DNA of 64,000 nt from the NCBI GenBank assembly GCA_009103225.1, contig RHPI01001715.1, positions 454,099-518,098 on the forward strand, read 5' to 3'. Below the pieces are notes generated by a model. It did not search any database. It was not told the origin of the DNA and saw only the letters and a program-made list of their open reading frames with translations. Both the position numbers and the translations under genes were made by a program. The stretch comes from Chlorokybus atmophyticus. Taxonomy: Eukaryota > Streptophyta > Chlorokybophyceae > Chlorokybales > Chlorokybaceae. This document shows, piece after piece, positions 23,416-34,055 of the stretch. Numbering within the stretch: the stretch's first letter is position 1; every line of letters starts with the position of its first letter.

Positions 23416-24723
23416 ATGGCATGACGAATTGTTCAACAGTCTGCTGTTCTGCGCGAGCGTGAGCAATTTGATAAAACGCTTGCACTGATCATGCATGCTG
23501 ATGGGAAGCCACGCAAAGCCAGTGTACGTGCTAAACCTTCACTGCTTAAAGAGATGAGGGCCGCCCAGCAAGCGCGCCCAACAAACATCAGTCCACACCT
23601 CACTGGAGGAGGAGGTGATTTGCAGCTGCCTGCACCTGCATCTGCCTAGGAGCCCGAGCCTGCACCTGCGTCTGCCTTGGAGCCCAGGCATGCGCCTAAA
23701 GATGCCGTGGAGGCTGAGCCTACGCTTGAAGATCAACCACACCTGTCCAACCAGCAGACAGCAGAACAATCTTCTCCAGCGATGCCGGACTTTGGAGCCA
23801 CCGAGCAATCTGATCATTCTGGCAACCAAGAGTCTGAGCCTGAACAGCCTCCAACCTTCAGTCGCAACCTTTGCCTCTGCTCCAAGTGCAAAGGCTTGTT
23901 AAGTTGCTTCGCTTGGCCTGTGCTGATCAACAAGTGACCATGCATGCACGTTGCTTACACACCCTTACTGTGTCGCAGATCATGCAGCCGCTTGGTCATC
24001 GATGCGCACCTAGCCAAAGACGAGGCGGCCAAACGGCTGAGGAGCATTCCCACTGTGCAACCCACTTTGGACAGCTTTGATGCAGACAAGATGCCTGATC
24101 TACAGCAGACGTCTACGACTTACCTGGACAAGATAATCAAGATCTAATCCATCTTAGACGAAGCTAGAGTCTCGCAGGCCTGCTTCACCAAATTGCTCCT
24201 TGTCCTCTTTAAAGGCGAAAGCTCCCTGATGGCTTTGGCTAAGAAGGGATTGTGCGATGAGAAGAGCGAAGGCTTCAAGCTGCTTACTACTTGCAAGAGT
24301 CTAACTGGCATGTTTGAGCGCATGGGGATGCCTTCAACACTGCATTCTTCTGTCTGTGCCTGCGGCCACCTGTTCGACAAGCCCTATCCGAATGCTGAGC
24401 TCGTTGTGTAAGACGAAGACTCCGTGCGCTCCAGCTACCGGCAGCGCGAGAACGAGCGCAAGGCCATGGCAAAAGAACAATGCCCAGACTGCAATCAGGA
24501 ACGCAAAAAAAGGCACGAGCTTCTACTACCTCCCTCTTAAGCCAAGGTTGCAGCTCATGTTGGGCGTGCCAACCATCTGTCATCAATGGCTCCAGGCTTG
24601 GCTGCACCGGGAGCGATGGCTTGACAAAGATCCAGCAGTACCTCCTGCCAGTCAACATGAAATCTGGGATGGAGCTTGTGTGAGGGAGATCTCCAACTTC
24701 TTCAACCCCAAGAAGACCTTCTA
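23416..24723 (+). pseudogene. Tnp2-like transposase, N-terminal part (copy B)
   Basis: The homologue of the copy A first exon begins near 23416, but its second codon region has an immediate TGA and further stops. From 24030 the sequence holds the N-terminal body missing in A: LDKIIKI, LMALAKKGL, then paired cysteines CACGHLF and CPDCNQERKK about 40 residues apart. This spacing resembles the N-terminal zinc-binding region of Tnp2 transposases. In-frame TAA at 24409 and TAA near 24538 interrupt it. It ends around the FFNPKKTF segment. Confidence 0.6.
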
Positions 24724-24739
24724 GCTGCCAGTCAGATGC

Positions 24740-25999
24740 GAGCACTGCTAGACAGTTCACAGACCAGGTCACCACTTCACTAAAGGCGACAGTGATGATG
24801 GGCCGCAGTGGAGGTTTCGGTGTCGCATCTGCGAGCAGGTCACCTGTCCTTTCAAGCATGTGGCCTGCGTTCACCCGAGAATCTCATCTTCATTGGCCAC
24901 TGGGACGGCTTCACCACAGCCAGCACCAGCCCCCGCAACACGCTGATGATCAACGTGGCAATCTTAAACGGAGGCAAGTTGTTGAGTAAAATGGGCAAGC
25001 TTACCTGTAGAAAAAGAACGAGACACAGTGGAGAATACAGGAGGACAACCGCAAGCTTCTAAAGGAGCTGTGGGTCAAGTTCCCAGACCACTATGTTGGC
25101 AGGAGCTTCAATTGGGCCGGCCCAGATTATGACATGAGGCAGGAGGTGGTGGCAGTTGTAATGCATAATCACAATCCGCTGGAGATCAACGGACAGACAT
25201 TGCGTTGGCCTGCAAGTAAATAGTCTGCGTATGTGCATGTGCGTCTATATGCCAGCTGCCACCTGCCAGATGTCTTGTGCTTCTTGCAGAATGGCTGCTC
25301 ACTGCCTCTTGTTCTCACTGCCTCTTCTTTGCAGAATGGATCCGAGCAAATCCGCCGGTTTGTGGACAATGCAAGACGGGGCCATCCAATAACGCCAGGC
25401 GAAACGGTAGGCTTGAAACGTGAGCGGCGCAAGGAGAAGATGCGCGCTGCACGCGCTGAGAAGCGCGCTGACGCAGAGAAGCCAGCTCCACACCGCTCGC
25501 GCACTGACTACGGGCTTGGCCCAAACTTCACCGTTGCAGACTTTCCCTCTAGCAAAAATGCTGTGCTGCTTGCCTTGTTGACTGCTGAGCCGCCTTCTCA
25601 AGCGCAGCTGCGTGAGGACTGGGTGGCTTTCAGGTACGCCATTTATCCTCTTGCACAAGGCTTGGTTTGCACCCGCACTCGTAAGGAATTCAGAGGCGGT
25701 TGGTGTTGCAGACCCGCAGGAGATGCTGCAAGCACCAGCGGCAGCAGCAGCCGCAGGGTTGTGGCTAATGGGCGCGGTCAAGTACTGGAAGCGCTTAAGC
25801 AAGAGACGCCTTGGCGCAGCTACAAAGTGAAGGTGCTGGAGTGGTACAACGCCAAGGTATCGGTGATCAACGCGTCTACATGCCAATACGTGACACAGAC
25901 GGGTATGCTGGCCAGCTGACCGGGGACGAGCACTTGTGCAGCAATATCCTGTTGAGCGTAGTAGATCGTGTTCTGCGGCACAGCACACTGCAAGCGTAA
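24740..25999 (+). pseudogene. SAM-associated gene, 3' part (copy B)
   Basis: A Cys/His-rich segment at 24775-24890 (CRICEQVTCPFKH) precedes sequence homologous to copy A exons 2 and 3. From about 25337 to 25856 a long open frame runs through the basic helix and the ETPWRSYKVKVLE segment without the frameshift present in A. A one-base loss near 25856 then shifts the end. The SAM exon itself is missing. Confidence 0.5.
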
Positions 26000-26321
26000 C
26001 TGCACGGAAGACTATATGCGCAACCTGCACTAATGCGGCTGCTTCAATGATGCAGGGATACAGTTGTGCTTGGCCTGCATCCTTGGTAGCCCCGTCTGCA
26101 GTCTGCCCTTGCTCATAATGCTCTCCAGGCGACTGCATTGCAGAAGTCACCCCAAGATGCTTTCGCGCTCTCGTGGTTGACAAGCACGTGCAGCCAGAAG
26201 ACCAGCATGACATCAATCAGAGGGTAAGAACGTTGTTGTGGGCTGTAATGTGTGCAGCATGCTTGCATGATGCACACTTGTAACCATTCTTGCTTGCAGA
26301 TCAATCGTTGCTCTGACCACC

Positions 26322-26340
26322 CTAACCCTAACCCTAACCC
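26322..26340 (+). repeat. Inserted telomere-type repeat
   Basis: Nineteen bases of (CTAACC)n occur between GACCACC and TCATGCA. Copy A has GACCACC joined directly to TCATGCA at 9397-9411. Confidence 0.9.
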
Positions 26341-26646
26341 TCATGCAATTGGCTGGCATCTGCTGCAATACCTTGTGCGCCAATGTTCCCAACCGCGAGA
26401 GCTTGCTGGAGGTGTACACTTCCTGTAGGGGGACATACGGGACGCAGATTGGGAGGCTGCCGAAGGAGGACCATCCGCTTGCAAAGTTCACTGACTCGCA
26501 GATCGGTCTCATGCTGTTGTTACATTTGCAGTCAACAAGCGCTGGCTGGTACAGGATGACTTCGGAGAAGCACGCTATGGCTGGCACTGGAATAGTTAAG
26601 CCAAGCGACAACCCGATGCATAATTGGGTACCCAGCTGGAGACCTT

Positions 26647-27100
26647 TGTTGACATACACACGTGCAAGTGACACGCCAACAACATCAACACAAGAGCATG
26701 ACTGCAACTGCCATAGCATCCGCACACATGCTACATCGTGACCTCTTATCTTCATTGCAACAAGTCTGGGCTTTATACTCCGCCAGTCTCTACACACGTC
26801 TACATTGGCAAGCACCGCGTGCGCTATACTCAGCCGATTACTGCTCTGTAAGCTATGCTGTCTAGCTCACAACCAGAGCTTTCCAACAAGCTAAGCCACG
26901 CTTGCTAAGCTTACGTATCCACGAAGCTACGCGATTTCTCCCAAGGCTCTATCAAGCAGCCTGGTCCGGAGTCCGTCATGACTCGACCGTCTTGCTAAGT
27001 CTGGAGCCCACGCGCTTCTTCCTGGTACCTTCGACCCTCGACTCCTGTACGAAGGGCAAGCTGACCGGATACAAGCATCACCCATGTAATACCTTCAACA
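26647..27100. mobile_element. Solo LTR 1 with 5-bp TSD (ACCTT)
   Basis: A 454-bp unit starting TGTTGAC and ending TTCAACA, flanked by ACCTT at 26642-26646 and 27101-27105. The paralogous empty site is intact in copy A, with one ACCTT at 9708-9712. The TG...CA ends and 5-bp duplication identify an LTR left by recombination of an LTR retrotransposon. A second copy is at 32939-33394. Confidence 0.93.
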
Positions 27101-28094
27101 ACCTTCGCTCATCTTTCTTGCAGCAACTAGTCTAGCTTCCTTGCGACAGCTTCCATGCAGCTTCCTTGCAGCAGCCGGTCTAGCTTCCTGCTTGAAATCA
27201 ACCTTTACGCTAGCAGTTTAGCTTGCTACCAGCATTTTAGATTCCTGGTAGCAGTTAGCTTCTTGCAAACAATTGGAGCCTATTCTAATAGTAGTCAAGA
27301 GTACATGGTACAAGATATGAAGTCAAAATTTCTCTGTCAGAAAATTGCTTGCAATTTGCCTGCATATGCCTGCTATATTGAGCTGCAAATTATGGAATAG
27401 AGATGGCAGGGCCGTTATCGGCATGACTGATGGTCCACCGAGGTCGGCACACCAGGAGCTGTGCCGTCAACGGTACGACTGCTGCTGCGCCGAAGTTGGC
27501 ACAGTTATTCCTGTGCCGTCAACGGCAAAACTGCTGTGCCGAAGTCGGTAGAAATGCTAATGTGCCGAAGACGGCAGAAGCGTTGCTGTGCCGAAGTCGG
27601 CAGTAGTGCTACTGTGCCGAAAACGGCAGAAGCACTGCTGTGCCAAATATGGTAGAAGTACTGCTGTGCCGAGGTCGGCCCGACGCAGTTTCCCCGTCAG
27701 CGGCAGTAACCAGCTTGTACCGGCTGACAGATGGTGACTTACGATCCTCTACCGGCACAAAGCAACTTGTGTTGTCGTGGGAGCAGAACTGCTCGCACGA
27801 CTTGAAAGCAGGCGCCGCTGACGGCACAACTGGCTTATGCCGAGAACGAAATCTTCTGCAGGCGTCGTGTGACAATATAAACAATGTACCGGCAGTGGTG
27901 AGAGTATGTTTACTTGCAGCTGAGCAGCCGACTTGCGCATGCAACTACCCTATAACATTGAGTCTAGCTGTCGCACTCATGCGCAGCTTGTCAACCCGTG
28001 GTGCGTGCCTCAAAACTTTTCCTCAAACCCCCTCCTCCTGTTCCTCTTCCGAAAAGTCTTCTGATTCAACATCGGAGTCATCTTCATCTGCTGC

Positions 28095-29037
28095 CTAGCT
28101 CGCTGACAGTACAGCGACTACTTCGTCCTTCAGCTCGAATGTCAGTGCCTCGCCGTGCACGCGCATGCGCTTGATGGTCGCTTTGAGAGTGACCACCTGC
28201 ATTTGGTAATGCTGTAAGAGTGGCGTGCTGCGAGAGGACTATAGTAGCTAGCCCATCAGCATACACATGCTTACCTCGTCTTCCGCTTTATTGCACTCCG
28301 CCAGGTAAACAGTCAGCCTGCCGCGCTTCTTTCGGTTCACTCTGATCAACATGGCAATCTGCAAGCATACTGCTTAATTGCCGCTGGAAACATTAAACTA
28401 GGTCATGGATTACCCGTTCGTGGTACTCCGCAGCTTCTCTTTTACGACTTGTGAGCTCCCGCAAGTAGAATTAGGCTGTGCATTTGCTAGATTGGTCATG
28501 ATGTTCATGTGCATGACACTGGAGGCTGTGCATGAGGGTGTGCGTGTGGTATTGACAGTGTATGTCATGTGCAAGATACTTGAGGCTGTGCATGTGCAAA
28601 ATAAAAGCACCCTAGCATGTGGCATTGACAGTGCATTGTAACCCACCTTGGTTATGCCAGTCATGTTTGGTCCCTTCAATCATGTTGCCGTGGTTGCTGC
28701 TGGTGGGTCGGATGCTCTTAGAGGCACTATTGTGGTGTGCCTTTGCCCACTCGGAGGGGGAGCCCTGTAAGATACCGCCCGAGTCACTGTTGTCATTGGC
28801 TGTGCCTTGGTAGGCATGGTGGGGTTTGACACCTTGGACACCCCACCGGAACACTGCCCGCCCTGTGCAAACATGGAATTCATCGCGGACCTCGACCACA
28901 ATGCCCAGTACGCCCCTGGCAGCGCCGCCAACGATCCACCAAATGCCACATACCCTCGGCATCACTGCCATGTAAGGGCATAGCTTGGCGGAGCTATCAA
29001 TGATGTTTTCATGCGCAGGGACTGGCATTGCCAGCAC
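28095..29037 (-). CDS. Spliced hypothetical gene, divergent from the transposase
   Basis: Two 3' exons have good GT-AG borders and matching phase: 28358-28275 (28 codons, basic, with RVNRKKRGRL) and 28211-28095 (ends TAG). An upstream exon-like piece around 28460-28414 encodes LRELTSRKREAAEYHE before a GTAATC donor. A 5' segment (about 29037-28644) is open up to a GTGGGT donor. I recognise no domain. Its 5' end faces the transposase gene across a palindrome-bearing intergenic region. Confidence 0.45.
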
Positions 29038-29043
29038 TTGTCA

Positions 29044-29208
29044 ATGGTACAAACTGCCATTGCCACTGTACAAAGGTACCAATTCCATGGGCCCTTTTAG
29101 CAAATGCATCTTCGTACCATTGAAACGATTCAATTAGGATATTTATGCAGAGACTCACCCTGAACGTGTAATGGCTCGATCGTACCATAATAATGGTACG
29201 ACGGAGCC
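29044..29208. promoter_or_regulatory. GTACCAT/ATGGTAC palindromes between divergent genes
   Basis: Single sites at 29044-29050 (ATGGTAC) and 29114-29120 (GTACCAT) precede a near-perfect inverted repeat with 16-bp arms, 29173-29188 and 29193-29208 (GGCTCGATCGTACCAT and its partner, two mismatches). The repeat sits about 135 bp before the transposase ATG. Function as operator or transposase-binding site is inferred. Confidence 0.6.
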
Positions 29209-29789
29209 AGTAAATGGCGGCCAAGTTTCCCGCCTCTGGCATGCAAGGGCAGCGGCGGCGGTGGCGGTGGCGGCGGGTGTGCGTGTTGCTGGATACGATG
29301 CTGGTTACATTGGCGACACCTGTGTCAACGTCAGTAGTGAGTTATGGGAGTCCTTTGTCTGTATTGCCACGTGCGCTTCGCCACACGCAGCTCGGTTTAC
29401 ATGCACATTGTTAGCAGCAGGGTGTGCAAGCAAATCAATATGTATGTCGGCCAGCGTCTATTACAGTACGATGCGGGTCATGTTGAACCGAGGAGTTCGA
29501 TCCAAAATGCGCACATGTCTGATGCTGAAGGATTTAGCCAAAAGTCACACGCACAGCAGCAACAAGAGGAGGAGGAAGTGAACGAGGGCTTTCGATGTGT
29601 GCGTATGCCTGAGAAACCTGTGGCACGCCAACATGGAAGTGGAGGCGTCCCTTCGCACGCATCGAAATCTAGGTCGTATGGCTCAGAGCATGCTCTTGCA
29701 GTGGCATTCGTGCATTGCAACAACGGCCAAGGCCTGTCGGCCTCCGACATGCGGTGGAGCATCAAGTGCATCCGAAATGCACACTTCCT

Positions 29790-31817
29790 GACAGAAGAGC
29801 TCCAGTGGGAGACCGGTGTGCATGTGGCCAGCTACCTCTGGACCACAATTGCTTTCTCTAAGTCTGAGGTGTGGTCACAGTGTGCGGTGCATATGCTTCA
29901 ACCATCAGAGCCATGTCACATATGCACATGCGAGTGTGCTGCCGTATCAGAACTATGTGACGGCTGACCTGCGCAAGCCTGGAGACCATGAGGATCAGGA
30001 CATCAGCGTCACATATATGCCGGCCAAGGTCTCTGAAATGCAGTACCTAATGCAGGATCGATGCAAGATCTACTTTGAAGCCAGCATGCCTATTAATGCT
30101 CTTGGTCGAAGCAGGTATGGCTCGCGCGGTTGTATGGCAATCCACATGCCGCGAATAGCTGCAATCTCCAGTACAGTGGTGACGAGCACAGCTTTGGCCA
30201 TCCTTCCACGTGCGATTGGTGGAAGGATGTGGAGGTGGATTTGAGGAGAGAGGTAGGGGAAGCGTTCTACTTGGCGCCTGCCATTCTATACAGTGACAAG
30301 ATCACGCTGGACAGCGCGGGCAAGCGCTCTGACTACCCTCTGATGGCATCGCTTGGCAACTACAATTGGGACATGTATGCTAGCAACATGGGGGTTGTTA
30401 TAATAGCGCTTCTGCCGGTGGTTCACGCAGTGGCCGGGCACCCCACCTGGGCGCAGGGCAAGGAATCGTTCTCAATTCGGAACGTGTTTTCCGCGCTTGC
30501 CAACTACATCAGCGACTTGTAGGTAGTGGGCATGCATGGTTGTAACCGGATGCAGCCTGCTGGCAAAGTGCATCGAGGATGTTGTCGTGGAGCATCTGAG
30601 TTTGTCGTGTTGCAGGAGACTGCCACACTGGCACGCATTGTGTTGGGCAATTAAAGGCAGCATTCTTGCGATGTTTGGCTCGTCACCAAATCAGATCTGT
30701 CGGAGATGGATGAGGACCGGGAATTGAGGACCGAGGCTTTCTACACACCAGCAATACGTTAGCTGCGGGCGCACCTGCATAGCGATATCATGAACGCACG
30801 CCAGACAGAAGAGCTCCAGTGGGAGACCGGTGTGCATGTGGCCAGCTACCTCCGGACCACAATTGCTTTCTCTAAGTCTGAGGTGTGGTCACAGTGTGCG
30901 GTGCATATGCTTCAACCATCAGAGCCATGTCACATATGCACATGCGAGTGTGCTGCCGTATCAGAACTATGTGACGGCTGACCTGCGCAAGCCTGGAGAC
31001 CATGAGGATCAGGACATCAGCGTCACATATATGCCGGCCAAGGTCTCTGAAGTGCAGTACCTAATGCAGGATCGATGCAAGATCTACTTTGAAGCCAGCA
31101 TGCCTATTAATGCTCTTGGTCGAAGCAGGTATGGCTCGCGCGGTTGTATGGCAATCCACATGCCGTTAATGGCTTCAATCTCCAGTACAGTGGTGACGAG
31201 CACAGCTTTGGCCATCCTTCCACGGGCGATTGGTGGAAGGATGTGGAGGTGGATTTGAGGAGAGAGGTAGGGGAAGCGTTCTACTTGGCGCCTGCCATTC
31301 TATACAGTGACAAGATCACGCTGGACAGCGCGGGCAAGCGCTCTGACTACCCTCTGATGGCATCGCTTGGCAACTACAATTGGGACATGTATGCTAGCAA
31401 CATGGGGGTTGTTATAATAGCGCTTCTGCCGGTGGTTCACGCAGTGGCCGGGCACCCCACCTGGGCGCAGGGCAAGGAATCGTTCTCAATTCGGAACGTG
31501 TTTTCCGCGCTTGCCAACTACATCAGCGACTTGTAGGTAGTGGGCATGCATGGTTGTAACCGGATGCAGCCTGCTGGCAAAGTGCATCGAGGATGTTGTC
31601 GTGGAGCATCTGAGTTTGTCGTGTTGCAGGAGACTGCCACACTGGCACGCATTGTGTTGGGCAACTAAAGGCAGCATTCTTGCGATGTTTGGCTCGTCAC
31701 CAAATCAGATCTGTTGGAGATGGATGAGGACCGGGAATTGAGGACCGAGGCTTTCTACACACCAGCAATACGTTAGCTGCGGGCGCACCTGCATAGCGGT
31801 GTCATGAACGCACGCCA
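29790..31817 (+). repeat. 1,014-bp tandem duplication inside the transposase
   Basis: Units 29790-30803 and 30804-31817 differ at only about a dozen positions. GACAG occurs at the start of each unit and after the second (29790, 30804, 31818), a 5-bp microhomology. The unit length is a multiple of three. Confidence 0.95.
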
Positions 31818-32938
31818 GACAGCCAAGGCTTTGAAACAGCAGCATTCCATGCATGTCGAGGAGGTTATGGTTAAATTACTGGCATTCGTGAGGATGAATG
31901 GCTTTCCTTGCAACCAGGCAATGTGGTTTGGCAACAGAATGCACTATAGGGTTGGCGACAGTCGCGGGTGCCAGGAGCTGACTTGCTACTCTCGTTTTGC
32001 CCCTGACGCAATGCATGTGCTGGGAGGCATCGTTGACCACCTGCTTGCTGCTGCGTACGACGCTGCGAAGGAACGAATGCGTCCATCCACGAGACAGATT
32101 CTGCAGGCCAGGCACGACTTTGGTGTTGCTTTTGTGTTGAGCACAAAAGCTAACGACACGTGCTCACAAGCAGGTGTGCACAGGCTGAATGCATGCAAGG
32201 CAACTCTACGGGTTTCGCACTTCAAGGCACCCACAAGCACAGTAGATTTTTTCCTGTCCGACTACTCCTTTCAGGTGGTGGAGAAAGTGGCGGTGCTGCA
32301 GCTGCTGCCGGTCCTTGCAGACGGTTTGCTGCTCAACAGTGAGGGCAACGATTTCTTCACCATTGCTGCCGCATCGCTTGCCCAGTGGAACGAGAAGTTG
32401 CTCAATTCGCATGAACACACAAGAGAAACCCTGACCACAGCCGACAACGAGCTGGCTGCCTTTAAAGCTGCAGTGTTGCATCCGCTACGGTCATCATATT
32501 TCGCACAGAAGTCAGGTTGGAAAATCGAGAAGATGCATCAGCTCACTCACTTTGGGCCGGCAATTGTCAACAGTGGACACCTTAACTCAACGCCAATTGC
32601 ATGGAGCAGAGGCACGCCCAAAACATCAAAAGGTGGGCGCGTGGTGGCAACAACCGGGACTACCATGCGCGTATCTTGAAGGCATTGAGCTGTGCGAAAT
32701 ATGTCAGAGAGGATGGCATGGTCGTGGATCCCGAGATGCGCTCGGTCATGGCGCAGACGCAACAGCAGTGCTGTAATGTAATGGAGAAGACGAACAAGTT
32801 GCTACGAATGGATGTGCTGACAAGAAGGGAGTCCAGCCCGTGCTGGAGCGGATCTGCGCGTAGCCGCCAAGTCGCCCTGAAAACTTCATTTGCCGACAAG
32901 CCGCTTGCCTCCCTGGGCAGCAAGTTGAGGAGGGAAGT

Positions 32939-33394
32939 GTTGACATACACACGTGCAAGTGACACGCCAACAACATCAACACAAGAGCATGACTGCTACT
33001 GCCGCCATAGCATCCGCACACATGCTACATCGTGACCTCTTATCTTCATTGCAACAAGTCTGGGCTTTATACCCCGCCAGTCTCTACACACGTCTACATT
33101 GGCAAGCACCGCGTGCGCTATACTCAGCCGATTGCTGTTATGTAAGCTACGCTGTCTAGCTCACAACTAGAGCTTTCCAACAAGCTAAGCCACGCTTGCT
33201 AAGCTTACGTATCCACGAAGCTACGCGATTTCTCCCAAGGCTCTACCAAGCAACCTGGTCCGGAGTCCGTCATGACTCGACCGTCTTGCTAAGTCTGGAG
33301 TCCACGCGCTTCTTCATGGTACCTTCGACCCTTGACTCCTGTATGAAGGGCAAGCTGACCGGATACAAGCATCACCCATGTAATACCTTCAACA
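32939..33394. mobile_element. Solo LTR 2 with 5-bp TSD (GGAAG)
   Basis: A 456-bp unit nearly identical to 26647-27100, TGTTGAC to TTCAACA, flanked by GGAAG at 32934-32938 and 33395-33399. It splits the transposase C-terminus. Confidence 0.93.
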
Positions 33395-34055
33395 GGAAGA
33401 ACTGGAGTTGGCCGACGGGTGGCGTGCTGTCCACATGGTGAACGGAGGCGCAGCGGTGTACATGACATCAGGAGTTAGCATGGCGCGCGCAACTAGGACG
33501 TTCCATGGGCGGCCTTGGTTCTCTACACTTGAGTTGGAAGGTGATGAAGACGGTGTGAACGTGACGTGGTGGGCTCAGGCATCCCTGCTTTTGCGCGTGG
33601 TGGTGTGGGGTGGTAGCGGCGAGCGCGTGTGGAAGGAGGTCGTGTTTGTCCGCTGGTACACGAAGCTGGATGTGACGAGCGACACAAAGTGCATCGCTCT
33701 GGAATGGGAAAAGCGTCGAGGGGGTCCACATCCCGATGTCGTGACTCTGGAGCAAGTAAAAGGCATTGTCCAGCTGCTCCTCATGTTTGACAAGGATAGC
33801 GCCCGTGTACAAGAGGGCAAGTATTGGGTGAACGTTCACTGCACTGCCACGTGACACATGTACTTGTCTCACTACTCTGAGTCTGGAGCATATCAGTAAG
33901 GTAGGCATTGATAATCGTAAACTAAGACTTTTGCATGTGGACGTGTACAATACCGGGCAGCTGTCACTGCACAACTGTCACCAATCGAATGTGCCATGCA
34001 ACATTCAACAATCAGTCCGCCGTGTGGCATTAAGCATCAATACAGTGCACCACAC

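Larger units (their letters stand above)
22235..27871 (+). mobile_element. CACTA-type DNA transposon, copy B (about 5.6 kb)
   Basis: Same termini and subterminal CGGCAC fields as copy A. Left end CACATGGCGCC at 22235; right end GGCGTCGTGTG at 27871. Homology to A covers A 510-2180, A about 8084-9712 and A 9708-10570. The stretch 23920-24990 is found only in B and holds the transposase 5' region. The BED gene and transposase 3' exons are missing. A 454-bp solo LTR and a short CCCTAA insertion are later additions. Flanking trinucleotides GCC and ACA do not match, so no target duplication is visible. Confidence 0.85.
29344..33854 (+). pseudogene. Plavaka-class (Tnp2-related) DDE transposase, interrupted
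   Basis: ATG at 29344 opens with a single zinc finger, CLYCHVRFATRSSVYMH followed by Cys. Next come an acidic linker and LSASDMRWSIKCI, as expected before a Plavaka core. The first catalytic region has ILYSDKITLD with Gly-Asn strand YPLMASLGN (30280-30370, duplicated at 31290-31380). An intron probably lies near 30516-30614. Then come PDAMHVLGGIVDHLL (about 32005), KMHQLTHFGPAI (32530) and a basic QNIKRWARGGNNRDY segment (about 32610). The C-terminal module resumes after the solo LTR at 33400 (FVRWYTKLD, VVTLEQVKGI) and ends TGA at 33854. Interruptions: a 1,014-bp tandem duplication, a frameshift near 32600 and the LTR at 32939-33394. The family assignment is confident; activity is excluded. 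Confidence 0.85.

Noticed and set aside
22232-27874. 3-bp target duplication for CACTA copy B
   Set aside because: Flanks are GCC and ACA, which do not match; flanks of copy A (TAG, TGG) match at only two positions.
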